Assembly: GCA_021811105.1 (NCBI GenBank)
Contig: JAJZPM010000037.1
Location: 1-37,974 of the forward strand
Direction: 5' to 3'
Source of the DNA: Nitrospirota bacterium
Lineage (GTDB): Bacteria > Nitrospirota > Thermodesulfovibrionia > Thermodesulfovibrionales > UBA6898
DNA length: 37,974 nt
Positions 24,083-33,108 of this stretch are shown here, piece by piece. A program made the position numbers and the translations under genes. Under the pieces are notes generated by a model, which saw only the letters and a program-made list of their open reading frames with translations, searched no databases and was not told where the DNA came from. Within the stretch, counting starts at the first letter, position 1. Each line of letters begins with the position of its first letter.

Positions 24083-26290
24083 CTACTGTATCTTGAGAGT
24101 GTAGTTCGGTTCGGCATACTGGACCTCCGGCAGGGCCGAAAACTCCTCGACCGCATCTTCGACGGACTCTCCCTTTTTCAGCTTCAGGAGATACACCCGG
24201 AGCTTCTCCATATACCGCAGTATGCCCGCACCGTGCTGGGATATGATCGCGCGCGCCTTCTCTTCCGGCACGTCTTCCCTGAACTTCACGAGGATCTCAC
24301 CCTCAGCGAACCTATTATTCGTCACCGCAAACTCCTTCTTCTTTTTCTCGGTAATCTGTGCGAGCCTTGCCGGTTCTTTAATGATATGCGGGTTCAGGAA
24401 TACGAGCAGGTTTGTTTTGCTTTTTGTGACGTTCTTCGTCTTGAACAACCAGCCGAGGATAGGAATGTCTCCGAGGACCGGCATCTTCGTGACGGTCTCC
24501 TCGTCATTTTCCTGCATCAGCCCGCCGATGACGACGATCTGGTTGTCCTTCGCCACCACCGAGGTCTTGGTGGAACGCTTGGTGATCGTAGGACCCAGGC
24601 TGACGGTGAGCGCATCCGACTGGTTCTTCACCTGCGATATCTCCTGATAGATATCGAGTTTGACGTGGTCTCCTTCGGTTATCTGCGGCGTGATCTTCAG
24701 GATTATGCCGACGTCTTGTCTCACGATAGAATTGACAATCCCCGAGACCGCAGTGCCGCTGGATGCGACACCTATGGCGGACGTCGTCTGGCTCTGCGAT
24801 ACGAACGGCACGTTTTCGCCGACGAGGATCTCCGCCTCCTTATTATCCGAAGTCAGCAGTTGAGGCGACGAAAGGACGTTCACCGTGTCCCGGAAATCGT
24901 TAAGGCTGAAAAGTGCGGCAAATCCAGGAACCGTAAGGGTATTTGTGGTGACTGTTCCGTCACTGTTGGTTGTGGTCAAAGGGACGGTGAGGAAATTCCC
25001 GAGTCCTCCGGCGCTGGCGCCCTGAAGTCCCTGCAGAATGTTCTGAAAAGTGGTCTGATCGATCGTTCCGAACCCCCCTATCGCGATAGGTTTTCCGTCC
25101 TTCGTGGCAGAGGCCCTCCACTGAGTACCGAGATTCCTCAGCTTGTCCATAGAAGCCTCGACGATCATCGCCTCGACATAGACCTGTCTCCTTCTCTTAT
25201 CGAGTTGCTTGATGATCTGCGAGAGATTCTGGTAATCCGCCGGCGACGCGACGACGACAAGCGAATTCGAAGCCTTGTCCGCAGTTATGGTGATCCCGCC
25301 TGCGGCCTCAAAAGGCGTCACCGGCGTACCCGCCGCTCCAGCCGGTTTCTGCGCCTGTGTTCCCTTGATCATCCCTTCAAGCACCTTGGAAAGTTCGGTC
25401 GCATCCGCGTTTTCGAGGAAGTAGACGTTCACCCTTCCCTGCGCCTCAGGCGCGGGCGTGTCGATGAGCGGGATGAGTGCCTTCATCGACTCCCGGACGC
25501 TCCTGTCGCCGAAGAGGATCACCGCATTGAGCCTGGTGTCGGCAATGGCCGTTGCGCCTTCCGCCGCCGGTTGGCCCGGCACGGTCCGCGCCCTTGCCTT
25601 ACCCATGCCCTCGTTGAGGATCTTGGCGACCGCGTCAGCGCTTGCGTGCCGGAGGGGAATGACTTCCGGCATCTCGGTCACGGAAGGCTTGTCGATCAGT
25701 TCTGTGAGCGACAGTATCTTGTCCACGTTTGTTCCCGAATCGATCACGAGCAGGAGATTCCCCGGACCGAATACCGAGATGTGGCCGTCTTTAGAGACGA
25801 GCGGCTGGAAAAAGTGGAGCGCGTCCTCGGCAGAAACGGACTTTAACGTGATGAGCCTCGCGACGTAGCTCTCGTTGACCGGCGCGCCTTCGGTCAATAC
25901 ACGAAGCCCCTGCTGTTTGGCATCCGCCGAAGGGACGATCTTGTATGCTTCGACGCCCGAGGGGACGACGGTGAACCCTTTCAGGTCCAGTACCGAGGTA
26001 AAAAGGTTAAACGCCTCATCGATAGAGAGCTTCGACGGCGCGATGATAGTGATCTTCCCCTTGACCTTCTCGTCGAAAATGAAATTTTTCCCGGTGATCT
26101 CACTGATGAACTTTGTGATGACCGGGAGGTCGACGTCGACGAAATTGAAGGTAACGTTATTCGCAGATTTTTTTGTTTCCGGCGCATCAGCGGCAAGGGC
26201 CGTGCGGCTGCAAAGGGTCATGATGAAAAGCAAGAAAAGGAACGCCGCGGCAGGGCGGCGGAAAAACGCGGGCTTCATGGAATTTTTCAT
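24083..26290 (-). CDS. gspD: Type II secretin GspD with C-terminal subtilase-prodomain-like extension
   Basis: The product is 735 residues with a signal peptide (to about residue 34, ALAADAPE). N0 (VTFNFVDVDLPVITKFISEI) and N1-N3 domains lead to the secretin domain, with QVYVEAMIVEASMDKLRNLG, VNVLSSPQLLTSDNKEAEI, VGENVPFV, and the closing block IVVIGGLMQENDEETVTKMP and LGDIPILGWLF, then NLLVFLNPHII. The usual protein would end near residue 640. Here a further domain (663-735) reads EGEILVKFREDVPEEKARAI, then ISQHGAGILRYMEKLRVYLL, ending PEVQYAEPNYTLKIQ. That is the pattern of subtilase/fervidolysin-type prodomains. In T2SS secretins the C-terminal S-domain binds the pilotin, so the fusion replaces or follows it. 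A second ATG four codons in is possible. Confidence 0.95.
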   Translation of the reverse strand: MKNSMKPAFFRRPAAAFLFLLFIMTLCSRTALAADAPETKKSANNVTFNFVDVDLPVITKFISEITGKNFIFDEKVKGKITIIAPSKLSIDEAFNLFTSVLDLKGFTVVPSGVEAYKIVPSADAKQQGLRVLTEGAPVNESYVARLITLKSVSAEDALHFFQPLVSKDGHISVFGPGNLLLVIDSGTNVDKILSLTELIDKPSVTEMPEVIPLRHASADAVAKILNEGMGKARARTVPGQPAAEGATAIADTRLNAVILFGDRSVRESMKALIPLIDTPAPEAQGRVNVYFLENADATELSKVLEGMIKGTQAQKPAGAAGTPVTPFEAAGGITITADKASNSLVVVASPADYQNLSQIIKQLDKRRRQVYVEAMIVEASMDKLRNLGTQWRASATKDGKPIAIGGFGTIDQTTFQNILQGLQGASAGGLGNFLTVPLTTTNSDGTVTTNTLTVPGFAALFSLNDFRDTVNVLSSPQLLTSDNKEAEILVGENVPFVSQSQTTSAIGVASSGTAVSGIVNSIVRQDVGIILKITPQITEGDHVKLDIYQEISQVKNQSDALTVSLGPTITKRSTKTSVVAKDNQIVVIGGLMQENDEETVTKMPVLGDIPILGWLFKTKNVTKSKTNLLVFLNPHIIKEPARLAQITEKKKKEFAVTNNRFAEGEILVKFREDVPEEKARAIISQHGAGILRYMEKLRVYLLKLKKGESVEDAVEEFSALPEVQYAEPNYTLKIQ

Positions 26291-26351
26291 TGTGTAAGTA
26301 TATTAGTAAAAATGCATTGTCAGGTCAACCTGCGGCCCGGAGCAGCACTTT

Positions 26352-27230
26352 TCATCTGATCTGATAGGTCATTGTCAGTCTCCCCCCGTGTCTTATAATA
26401 TCGAGCTGCGCCCTGTCGATCCCTTTCAGCGAGGTGATCGCCTGCAGAGCCGTGTCGGGACTGGACATGGTAAAGTCGTTGATCCTGAGAAGGACGTCCC
26501 CGTTTTGGAGTCCGAGGCTCTGGTAAATGCCGCCCGGTTTTATCTCCCGCATGACGAAGCCCTCCTGTCTTCCATTGACGATATTCGGGACGAACCTGGC
26601 GTCCGTCATGAGCTGGTCCGGCCGTGACAGTGCCTGCTGGACCTGCTGCTGATTGATCACAAATGAGGTGTTGCCGGTCCGCTTGCCCAGGGGCACCGGA
26701 GAAGGCGGGATGCCGGGGCCGACTTCCCTCACTACAGCCAGGTCAGTAAAGGGGACCTCTATCTCTTTTCCGCCGGAACGTATCACCACGCTGTTTTCCC
26801 CAACCTTCTTCAGTATACCGAGGCCGAACACATTATCGCCGATCTTGAATATGTCCTGCCTGCCGGTCTTGTCCGAAAAGATCGCGTAGCTAAGTTTTTT
26901 CCTTCCCGCTATGGTGCCGATCAGGGAAAGGTCTGTCTGAGAAATCGACGGCCCTGACGAGGCGGACAGTGGAGTGAGTTCGCCGGCGGAAAAACCGAAC
27001 GGGTTATGTCTCATCAGCGAGGCATAATCCTGCAACTGATGCCTCATCGGGGGCGGCGCAGCGCCTTTCGGCATGCGATCGGGGCCTTTGCGGGAAAGCG
27101 CGAGCGACAGCGCGTCTTTCACAAAAAGAAGTGCCGCAGAAAGCAGGAACAGTGCGATGACAATATTGATTAACAGAAGTGTATTTCGGTTCTTGAGAAG
27201 GCGATCTATGCCGTAGTTTTTCATCGACAT
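26352..27230 (-). CDS. gspC: Type II secretion system protein GspC with PDZ domain
   Basis: The product is 292 residues. A single N-terminal transmembrane helix (TLLLINIVIALFLLSAALLF) is followed by a Pro-rich linker, the homology region DLSLIGTIAGRKKLSYAIFS, then GDNVFGLGILKKVGENSVVI, and a C-terminal PDZ domain (about 220-290; GGIYQSLGLQNGDVLLRIND, then LDIIRHGGRLTMTYQ). GspC links the inner-membrane platform to GspD. A start three codons in (MKNYG) is also possible. It is the first T2SS gene and is divergent from the barrel gene at 27547; gspD follows 61 bases on. Confidence 0.92.
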   Translation of the reverse strand: MSMKNYGIDRLLKNRNTLLLINIVIALFLLSAALLFVKDALSLALSRKGPDRMPKGAAPPPMRHQLQDYASLMRHNPFGFSAGELTPLSASSGPSISQTDLSLIGTIAGRKKLSYAIFSDKTGRQDIFKIGDNVFGLGILKKVGENSVVIRSGGKEIEVPFTDLAVVREVGPGIPPSPVPLGKRTGNTSFVINQQQVQQALSRPDQLMTDARFVPNIVNGRQEGFVMREIKPGGIYQSLGLQNGDVLLRINDFTMSSPDTALQAITSLKGIDRAQLDIIRHGGRLTMTYQIR

Positions 27231-27546
27231 GAGAAAAATAACAGAAATATTAATAAGAAGTCAAAATAGCGGCTTGACAACCCCTATATCATGTGATAGT
27301 TTGTACGAAAAGTGTCCGGAAATAAAGATTTTTGGACATGTCTCAGCACGGGGGCGTTGTGAAACGAGCGATACCGCAAGAAAAGAGTTATCTATTGAAG
27401 ACATTGGCGCTTTTTGCCCGATCATCAGCCGACCTAAACTTACCGATTTTGTTAAAGAAGGGAGGTGTAGAAACGGACATCGAAAAAGAAAGGATTACGG
27501 TTCCCTGTTGAATTCGTATTTTTTGGAACCATGAAAGGAGGGCTAA
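27231..27546. other. Divergent promoter region between gspC and the conduit operon
   Basis: This 316-base stretch has no gene that I support. A 101-codon plus-strand frame starts at 27229 inside gspC, but it carries the likely promoter within it and has no recognisable motif. A strong AAAGGAGGG ribosome site lies at 27535-27543 for the barrel gene. Confidence 0.6.
27274..27302 (+). promoter_or_regulatory. Candidate sigma-70 promoter for the barrel-cytochrome operon
   Basis: A consensus -35 TTGACA (27274-27279) is 17 bases from TAGTTT (27297-27302), a weak -10 preceded by TGTGA. The leader would be about 240 bases long. Only the -35 is convincing. Confidence 0.4.
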
Positions 27547-28809
27547 ATGCGGTGTATTTTTCGAAAGTCGTTTATTTTTTCAATCGTGCTTTTGACTTCT
27601 TTGCTTGCATCAGCCGCAGTCCACGCTGAGCCGCTAAGATTCTCGTCTTCCACTCAATTCCTTTGGGGTGACGATCTGCTTGGGGCAAACCAGGCGATCC
27701 TCGCGCAGTACCTGAGAATGAATTATGTCCCTGAAGGAAAACCCTTCTCGATCACGGGCTACGGACGGGTCTGGAAGGACTTCGGCAGCCCCGACGTGAG
27801 GAGCAATGACTTCGAGGGGAGGCTTTACTATCTCTATGTCGATTATGCCTTTGCCCCGCAGATCACCACCCGCATAGGTAGACAGTTCACCAACTTCACG
27901 GCAGGTACAGCTCTGATGGACGGGGTGCGCCTGGATGTAAGCGATATCGGCCCCGTCGGCATTACGCTGGCGGGGGGAAGGAATGTCATATTTTCCCTGG
28001 ATTCAGAGTTCACGAGGGACGGAAACTATTTCGTCGGGGTGGATGTGCATCTGCAGGACGTGAAGAACACGCAACTGGGAATAAGCTACGCCAGGAAGTA
28101 TGACGAGTCCGACCTCGCAAGAGAAGAACTCGGCATGAACTTCAGGTACTACTTCAAGATGGCGAGCCCATACGTCGAGTTGAAGTACGATGTCGTTTCG
28201 GAGGTCTTCGACGAGGCGACGGTGGGAGTAGATTTGTTCCCGATTCCCAACCTTAAGGTGAAGGCCGAGTTCTATCACTCCTATCCGACGTTCGACACCA
28301 CGTCGATCTATAGTGTTTTTGCGGTGGACAAGTACCGCGAATATCTGATTTTGGTGGAGTACAACCTCTCGGTGCCCGTGACTGTGTATGCCTCGTATAA
28401 GCGACAGGATTATGAGGAGGATACCAACGCCGATGTCTACACCATAGGCGCACGGGCACACCCCATGGACAAACTGAGCCTCAACGCCTCTTTCGATTAC
28501 CGGAAGGGATACACCGGCTATGCATATGACACCTCCGCGGGGAAAACTAATACCGACGGCAAACTCTATGGTTTCGAGGTATACGGCGATTACAAGCTCA
28601 GAAAGGACATCATCGTCTTCGCCGGTGCCCAGTTCGACACGTACGACAGACCCGAGCTGAACGGGAGCAACGACGCGAGACGTTACTGGGCCGGCGGCCG
28701 ATGGATCGCAACGAAAAACCTTGCGGTCACCGCAAGAATCGAAGACAACGACAACCCGAACTTTTCTCACAGATTTTTGGGCCGGGTTGCCCTTGACTGG
28801 AATCTCTAA
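27547..28809 (+). CDS. Outer-membrane beta-barrel of a porin-cytochrome conduit
   Basis: The product is 420 residues with a signal peptide (to about 27, AAVHAEP). The mature part is nearly all amphipathic strands with periodic aromatics (GRLYYLYVDYAFA, FVGVDVHLQDVKNTQLGISY, YHSYPTFDTTSIYSVFAVD, FLGRVALDWNL), and it ends near a short strand as outer-membrane barrels do. It is directly followed by a periplasmic-type multihaem cytochrome (15 bases) and a lipoprotein multihaem cytochrome, the gene trio of porin-cytochrome complexes that carry electrons across the outer membrane. A paralogous fragment (32382-33108) lies 3.6 kb downstream, with the DVKNTxLGISYARKYDESDL block almost identical. Confidence 0.8.
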   Translation: MRCIFRKSFIFSIVLLTSLLASAAVHAEPLRFSSSTQFLWGDDLLGANQAILAQYLRMNYVPEGKPFSITGYGRVWKDFGSPDVRSNDFEGRLYYLYVDYAFAPQITTRIGRQFTNFTAGTALMDGVRLDVSDIGPVGITLAGGRNVIFSLDSEFTRDGNYFVGVDVHLQDVKNTQLGISYARKYDESDLAREELGMNFRYYFKMASPYVELKYDVVSEVFDEATVGVDLFPIPNLKVKAEFYHSYPTFDTTSIYSVFAVDKYREYLILVEYNLSVPVTVYASYKRQDYEEDTNADVYTIGARAHPMDKLSLNASFDYRKGYTGYAYDTSAGKTNTDGKLYGFEVYGDYKLRKDIIVFAGAQFDTYDRPELNGSNDARRYWAGGRWIATKNLAVTARIEDNDNPNFSHRFLGRVALDWNL

Positions 28810-28824
28810 GGGAAAGGAGGGAAA

Positions 28825-29601
28825 ATGTATAAAAAGACTATCCTCGTTATCATCCTGCTCCTGATATTCGGGCTTGCGGTTGCGGCCTGGGCCGTCACTT
28901 CACATAAAGACTATGCGACACTGAGCATTCCCGAGTGCAACGCCTGCCACGAGTCCAGCGGAGTGGCGCTGAACCACGGTCCGATGTGGGACAAGGACCA
29001 CAGGCTTTACGCGGACAAGAAGCCGAACAACTGTCAGGACTGCCACCAGCTTTCTTTCTGTCTGGATTGCCATGACGGGGGAGGGATAGACGCGAACCTC
29101 CACTCGTCGCAGTCCGGACCTGATTATATGCCGAAATCGCACAGGACGGACTTCAGGGAGATCCATCCGATAAAGGCACGCGAAGATCCGCGGTCATGCT
29201 ACCGGTGCCACGACGCAAAGAGGTTCTGTCTGGATTGCCACAACAGGTTCAACCCGAACGACCTGGCGATGGTCTCTCACAGAAGGCAGTTCAGCGATAT
29301 CGATCTCAAGTCAGTGGGACCGAACCACACGGTCTTCAATACCGAACAGTGCCAGACATGCCATCCGAAGGGACTTGTCCCGACCCATCAGTGGTCGGCG
29401 GATCATGCGCGGGAGGCCAGAAGGAATCTCGCTTCGTGCCAGACATGTCATCCGGAAGGCGACGTCTGCATGAAATGCCACAGCGCGGCCACGGGCCTTA
29501 AGGTAAGTCCTCATCCGAGGGATTGGGACAAGGTGAAGGGACGTTTTGGAAGCGCGAGTGACAACAGGACCTGCATAAAATGCCATATCACGGTTCCGTA
29601 G
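28825..29601 (+). CDS. Nine-haem periplasmic c-type cytochrome (ExtM-like)
   Basis: The product is 258 residues with a signal peptide (MYKKTILVIILLLIFGLAVA, to AWA). Nine CxxCH motifs occur in order: CNACH, CQDCH, CLDCH, CYRCH, CLDCH, CQTCH, CQTCH, CMKCH, CIKCH. Blocks such as NHGPMWDKDHRLYADKKPNN and FCLDCHDGGGIDANLHSSQ, then YMPKSHRTDFREIHPIKAR, match from memory the ExtM-type cytochromes of selenite/tellurite operons and other outer-membrane conduits. It would accept periplasmic electrons and pass them through the barrel to the outer lipoprotein cytochrome. It sits between those two genes; the strong AAAGGAGGG site precedes its ATG. Confidence 0.9.
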   Translation: MYKKTILVIILLLIFGLAVAAWAVTSHKDYATLSIPECNACHESSGVALNHGPMWDKDHRLYADKKPNNCQDCHQLSFCLDCHDGGGIDANLHSSQSGPDYMPKSHRTDFREIHPIKAREDPRSCYRCHDAKRFCLDCHNRFNPNDLAMVSHRRQFSDIDLKSVGPNHTVFNTEQCQTCHPKGLVPTHQWSADHAREARRNLASCQTCHPEGDVCMKCHSAATGLKVSPHPRDWDKVKGRFGSASDNRTCIKCHITVP

Positions 29602-29670
29602 ATATTCGCAGATATGCATAATAGAGGAGGAATAAACCCTATGCCACTAACATCTCAGAAGGAGGGAGAT

Positions 29671-31863
29671 ATGATTAAGTCGTTTCGATTCGTTATCGTC
29701 TCGCTATGTCTTTTCACGGCGGCGTCTCTGCTGACCGGCTGCGGAAGCGGCAAGAAGGAAGGCGTCGAAAGTCCGCTCGGCCAGGCGACCAGGGTTGGCT
29801 CGGAAAGCTGCACCAACGTATGCCACGCGGCAACGGTAGACGTCACCGGCGACCAGATCGCGGTCACATGGGCGAATACTACGCACACGACGGTCGACAA
29901 TGTCCAGTGCGAGGACTGCCATGGCCCTGCCAGCCTGCACTGGGGCGTCGGTCCGATTCCGTTTCCAACTCCCGAGTCGGCACAGTGTCAGGTCTGCCAC
30001 GGCAAGGCCGGCTTCAATGCAACTGCTCACGACAACCAGCATATTCCGGGCGGGGTATTCGGTCCTGACAAGTTTTTCTTCCAGGGCGATGCGCTAAACA
30101 GCGGCCAGGCAACAATCCAGGGCGTCCCGGAATTTCTGCCGGACGGCGTAACCCCGGTTACTCATGCGGAGCATATTCAGGAGTGTTCAAGGTGTCACAA
30201 TCCCAAGCAGAGGTTTGAGTTTGCAAACGGCGATGCGAGCGGGGAGCTTGTGAAGCCCGATCCCAACAACATGCCGAATCCTGAAGTCGGCTGCGCGGGC
30301 TGCCATGACGCGCACCAGACGCAGCAGATGGTGACGATACCGCAACGGACGTCGCCGGTCGGATATCCCATTTTCAGGAGATATTTCATCGATCCTGCAA
30401 CCGGTGCACAGGTCAATTCCAACGACCCCAACGGTCAGCATCTGGCGGGATTCATCTTCCAGCCCAACGGCGCGGCTATAGGAGGGACGGTTTCGGGGAA
30501 GAACAATGAGATCAATGTGGAGCGCACCTGCGCATCGTGTCACACCAAAGGAAAGTATCAATACAGCCAGTTGCCGACGCATCAGGAAAACGTGTACACC
30601 CAGTGGACAAACTCCGGCCATGGCACGCGTAACGATCCCGCATTCGCGGAATTTTCGGCCAACCCGCCGGCCTATACGAATCCTGATACGGGCGAGACAT
30701 ATCCGGTCGGCACGCATGCGCCTTCATATCCGATCGATATGGCGCTGAGCAAGTTCGGCACGACCGCAAACACCACACAGAATGCGGGTAACAACGTTTA
30801 CGCATGCTTCCACTGCCATAACGGCATAGGGTCCAATGTATGGCAGGAGGACGCGCAGGGCACACCGGACGCCGACGTTGTATTCGGCGACGAGCCTGTC
30901 ACCTGCATCACCTGCCATGCTCCTCACGGGAACCCGACAGGGACGACCCATCAGGTGAAAGTACCGGTGAAGATGACCCAATACTCATCAAGCTCCATCA
31001 CAATCAATGGTAATGTTTTTCTTGACAATACCCCTCTTCCACCGCTCGACAAGACAGGAAACGGTACCATCTGTATCTTCTGCCACCAGGGAAGGGAAAG
31101 CGGCCTGACCCTTTACGTTACGAAGCTTGCGGCCGGCAAGACGATCACCGGCAGCTTTTTCAACCCCCATTATCTCGGCACTGCTGCCATGCTCTGGGGC
31201 GTCAATGCCTATGAATATGCGGGCAAGTCTTATACCGCCAACTTCGCCCATCAGGGCGCGAACTGCCCGACATGCCATATGGCCAATCCGACAGACGATA
31301 ATCTGAACGGCGGTCATACCTGGTGGCCGAACGTAGCAACGTGTAACGTCGCGGCATGTCACGGAGGCTTTGGTTCTATCGCGGCCGATCCGACTTCGGA
31401 CAATGGCCCTGCGAGCCCGGATGTCGCCAATTACCGCGCGAGCTTCGATACGAACAACTACACGGGAGACCCCGGAGGCGCCTCGCTTTCAATCGCGGAC
31501 TCGATCCGGGTACTGCAGCAGAAAATCATCGCAATTTTTGCCTCAAGAGGGGTTGAGTACGACGATCTCCACTATCCCTACTTCTTCCAGGCAGGCAAGC
31601 CGCACACGAGCGCTAACGCATTCACCCAATGGACGCCTTCTTTATACAAGGCGGCCTTCAATCTGTCGTTCTCTATTAAGGGACTTCCCTCCGGGGCAGA
31701 GTCCCAGGCTAACGTGCCGAACTCGTCTGCAGCTGTGCACGACTACAAGTACGTCATCCAGCTTCTGCTGGACGGGTATGAGGACCTGACTGGAGTTCCT
31801 CTGGCCGGCGCATTCAGACCTGTTGGGACAAGACCTGCGACCGTATACGGTCCCGGCCAGTAG
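29671..31863 (+). CDS. Outer-surface lipoprotein multihaem c-type cytochrome, up to 11 haems
   Basis: The start at 29671 has AGAAGGAGGGAGAT just before it and gives 730 residues; an earlier start would add 19 residues and spoil the signal. The lipobox is LLTGC, so the mature N-terminal Cys is acylated. Nine canonical sites are seen (CEDCH, CQVCH, CSRCH, CAGCH, CASCH, CFHCH, CITCH, CIFCH, CPTCH) plus two irregular ones: CTNVCH (one extra residue) near the N-terminus and CNVAACH (two extra) near residue 580. The last 130 residues have no haem site and are rich in aromatics (DLHYPYFFQAGK). It is the probable terminal reductase or electron outlet of the conduit. A strong terminator follows at 31893. 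Confidence 0.9.
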   Translation: MIKSFRFVIVSLCLFTAASLLTGCGSGKKEGVESPLGQATRVGSESCTNVCHAATVDVTGDQIAVTWANTTHTTVDNVQCEDCHGPASLHWGVGPIPFPTPESAQCQVCHGKAGFNATAHDNQHIPGGVFGPDKFFFQGDALNSGQATIQGVPEFLPDGVTPVTHAEHIQECSRCHNPKQRFEFANGDASGELVKPDPNNMPNPEVGCAGCHDAHQTQQMVTIPQRTSPVGYPIFRRYFIDPATGAQVNSNDPNGQHLAGFIFQPNGAAIGGTVSGKNNEINVERTCASCHTKGKYQYSQLPTHQENVYTQWTNSGHGTRNDPAFAEFSANPPAYTNPDTGETYPVGTHAPSYPIDMALSKFGTTANTTQNAGNNVYACFHCHNGIGSNVWQEDAQGTPDADVVFGDEPVTCITCHAPHGNPTGTTHQVKVPVKMTQYSSSSITINGNVFLDNTPLPPLDKTGNGTICIFCHQGRESGLTLYVTKLAAGKTITGSFFNPHYLGTAAMLWGVNAYEYAGKSYTANFAHQGANCPTCHMANPTDDNLNGGHTWWPNVATCNVAACHGGFGSIAADPTSDNGPASPDVANYRASFDTNNYTGDPGGASLSIADSIRVLQQKIIAIFASRGVEYDDLHYPYFFQAGKPHTSANAFTQWTPSLYKAAFNLSFSIKGLPSGAESQANVPNSSAAVHDYKYVIQLLLDGYEDLTGVPLAGAFRPVGTRPATVYGPGQ

Positions 31864-31892
31864 TTAGTTTCAGCATTTCGTCATAGTAATAG

Positions 31893-31920
31893 GCCCCGGA
31901 TTTCTCCGGGGCTTTTTTTT
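31893..31920 (+). terminator. Rho-independent terminator of the conduit operon
   Basis: GCCCCGGA and TCCGGGGC form a perfect 8-bp stem with a TTTC loop, followed by eight T residues. It is 30 bases after the cytochrome stop codon. Confidence 0.95.
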
Positions 31921-32381
31921 GAGAGAGATTGAAAGACCTATCGTTTGCCTTAAATACCAGCCTGGTACGTCATCTTTATTTTCAGTGACTTTAAAGTTAA
32001 GCACATGAAATTACGATATGAAATGTTAAGCGCCGGACTGTTATCAATATACAGTATTGTGACAATTTTTGGTTTTGTAGTGCCATTTTTTTGACTATCT
32101 CACATTATGCAGGAAGTGTTTAAGGATGTGCGGTATCACTTTTTTTGGGTGAAAGAACACAGGAAGACGGCTTGATCTGAGAAAAGTGATGGCTGCCCGG
32201 GGAAATTACTTGAATATTATTCCGGCGAGAGAATGGTACTGAACTTGCCAATCTGTCTTACTGGTATTTTTTGCGCAGCCCGACAAGACGTACTGAGATG
32301 TGCTGAAAGGAGGTAGATGGAATGTTCGTTCCTCTGTAGAGGATGAAGATATAATATCCGGTTCCCTGAAAAATTCAAGAA
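31921..32381. other. Non-coding spacer before the decayed conduit copy
   Basis: This AT-rich stretch holds no gene. A GAAAGGAGGTAG site (32305-32316) is followed by ATG at 32317, but the frame runs for only nine codons (MECSFLCRG) before TGA. The site resembles that of the intact barrel gene at 27535. A weak 5-bp dyad (CAATA/TATTG) lies at 32045-32059. It looks like the old leader of the second copy with the first third of its barrel gene removed. Confidence 0.5.
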
Positions 32382-33108
32382 ATAGGTAGACAGTTCACCA
32401 ACTTCACGGCAGGTACATCACTGATGGACGGGGCGCGCCTTGATGTGAGCAGTATCGGCCCTGTCGGTATTACGCTTGCAGGTGGCAGAGACGTCATCAA
32501 TACTCTCGATGGCGCATACAGCAGAAACGGCAACTATTTCGTCGGGGTGGACGTGCATCTGCAGGACGTGAAGAATACCGAGCTGGGCATCAGCTACGCC
32601 AGGAAGTATGACGAGTCCGACCTCGCACGGGAAGAGCTCGGGATGAACTTCAGGTACAACTACAAGATCGTAAGCCCCTACGTCGAGCTGAACTATGATG
32701 TCACCTCCGAAGTCTTCGACGAGGCGACGCTCGGTGTCGAAGTGTATCCCATGGACAAACTGCTTTTAAAGGGGGAGTTCTACCACTCCTACCCGACGTT
32801 CGACGCCACTTCCATCTACAGTGTCTTTGCGGTGGATAAATATCGCGAATACATGGTCTCGGCGGAATACAGGATCAGCAGCCCGGTTTCCGTCTTCGCA
32901 TCATATGTGAAGCAGACCTATGAAGAAGACTCCAATGCGGACGTCTTCAGAGTGGGCGCACGGTTAGTCCCGGTTGAGAAGCTGGCGGTCAACGCCTCCG
33001 TGGATTACCGCAATGGCTACGGCGGAAACCTGTGGGGCTTTGAAGTTACCGGCGACTACAGGATAAACGAGAAGATCGCGGTCGCCGCGGGCGTGCAGTA
33101 CGAACGGG
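32370..33108 (+). pseudogene. Fragment of a second conduit barrel gene
   Basis: The frame opens at 32370 after a stop at 32367. From 32382 (IGRQFTNFTAG) to about 33105 it aligns with residues 110-365 of the intact barrel at 27547; blocks such as FVGVDVHLQDVKN, GISYARKYDESDLAREELGM and FHSYPTF-like YHSYPTFDATSIYSVFAVD are near-identical, so this is a paralogue rather than chance. The first 109 residues, including the signal peptide, and the last 55 are gone. At about 33106 the barrel sequence stops and, in another frame, cytochrome sequence begins. A product would be neither exported nor foldable. The frame continues to 33365 in chimaeric translation, which is not meaningful. Confidence 0.88.

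Noticed and set aside
24023-25846. 607-codon plus-strand open frame opposite gspD and gspE
   Set aside because: It is antisense to unmistakable T2SS genes, is Arg/Asp/His-rich without domains, and arises from the GC-rich codon pattern of the true strand.
27229-27534. 101-codon plus-strand frame in the gspC-barrel spacer
   Set aside because: Its start lies within gspC, the best promoter for the barrel operon lies inside it, and no recognisable feature supports translation.
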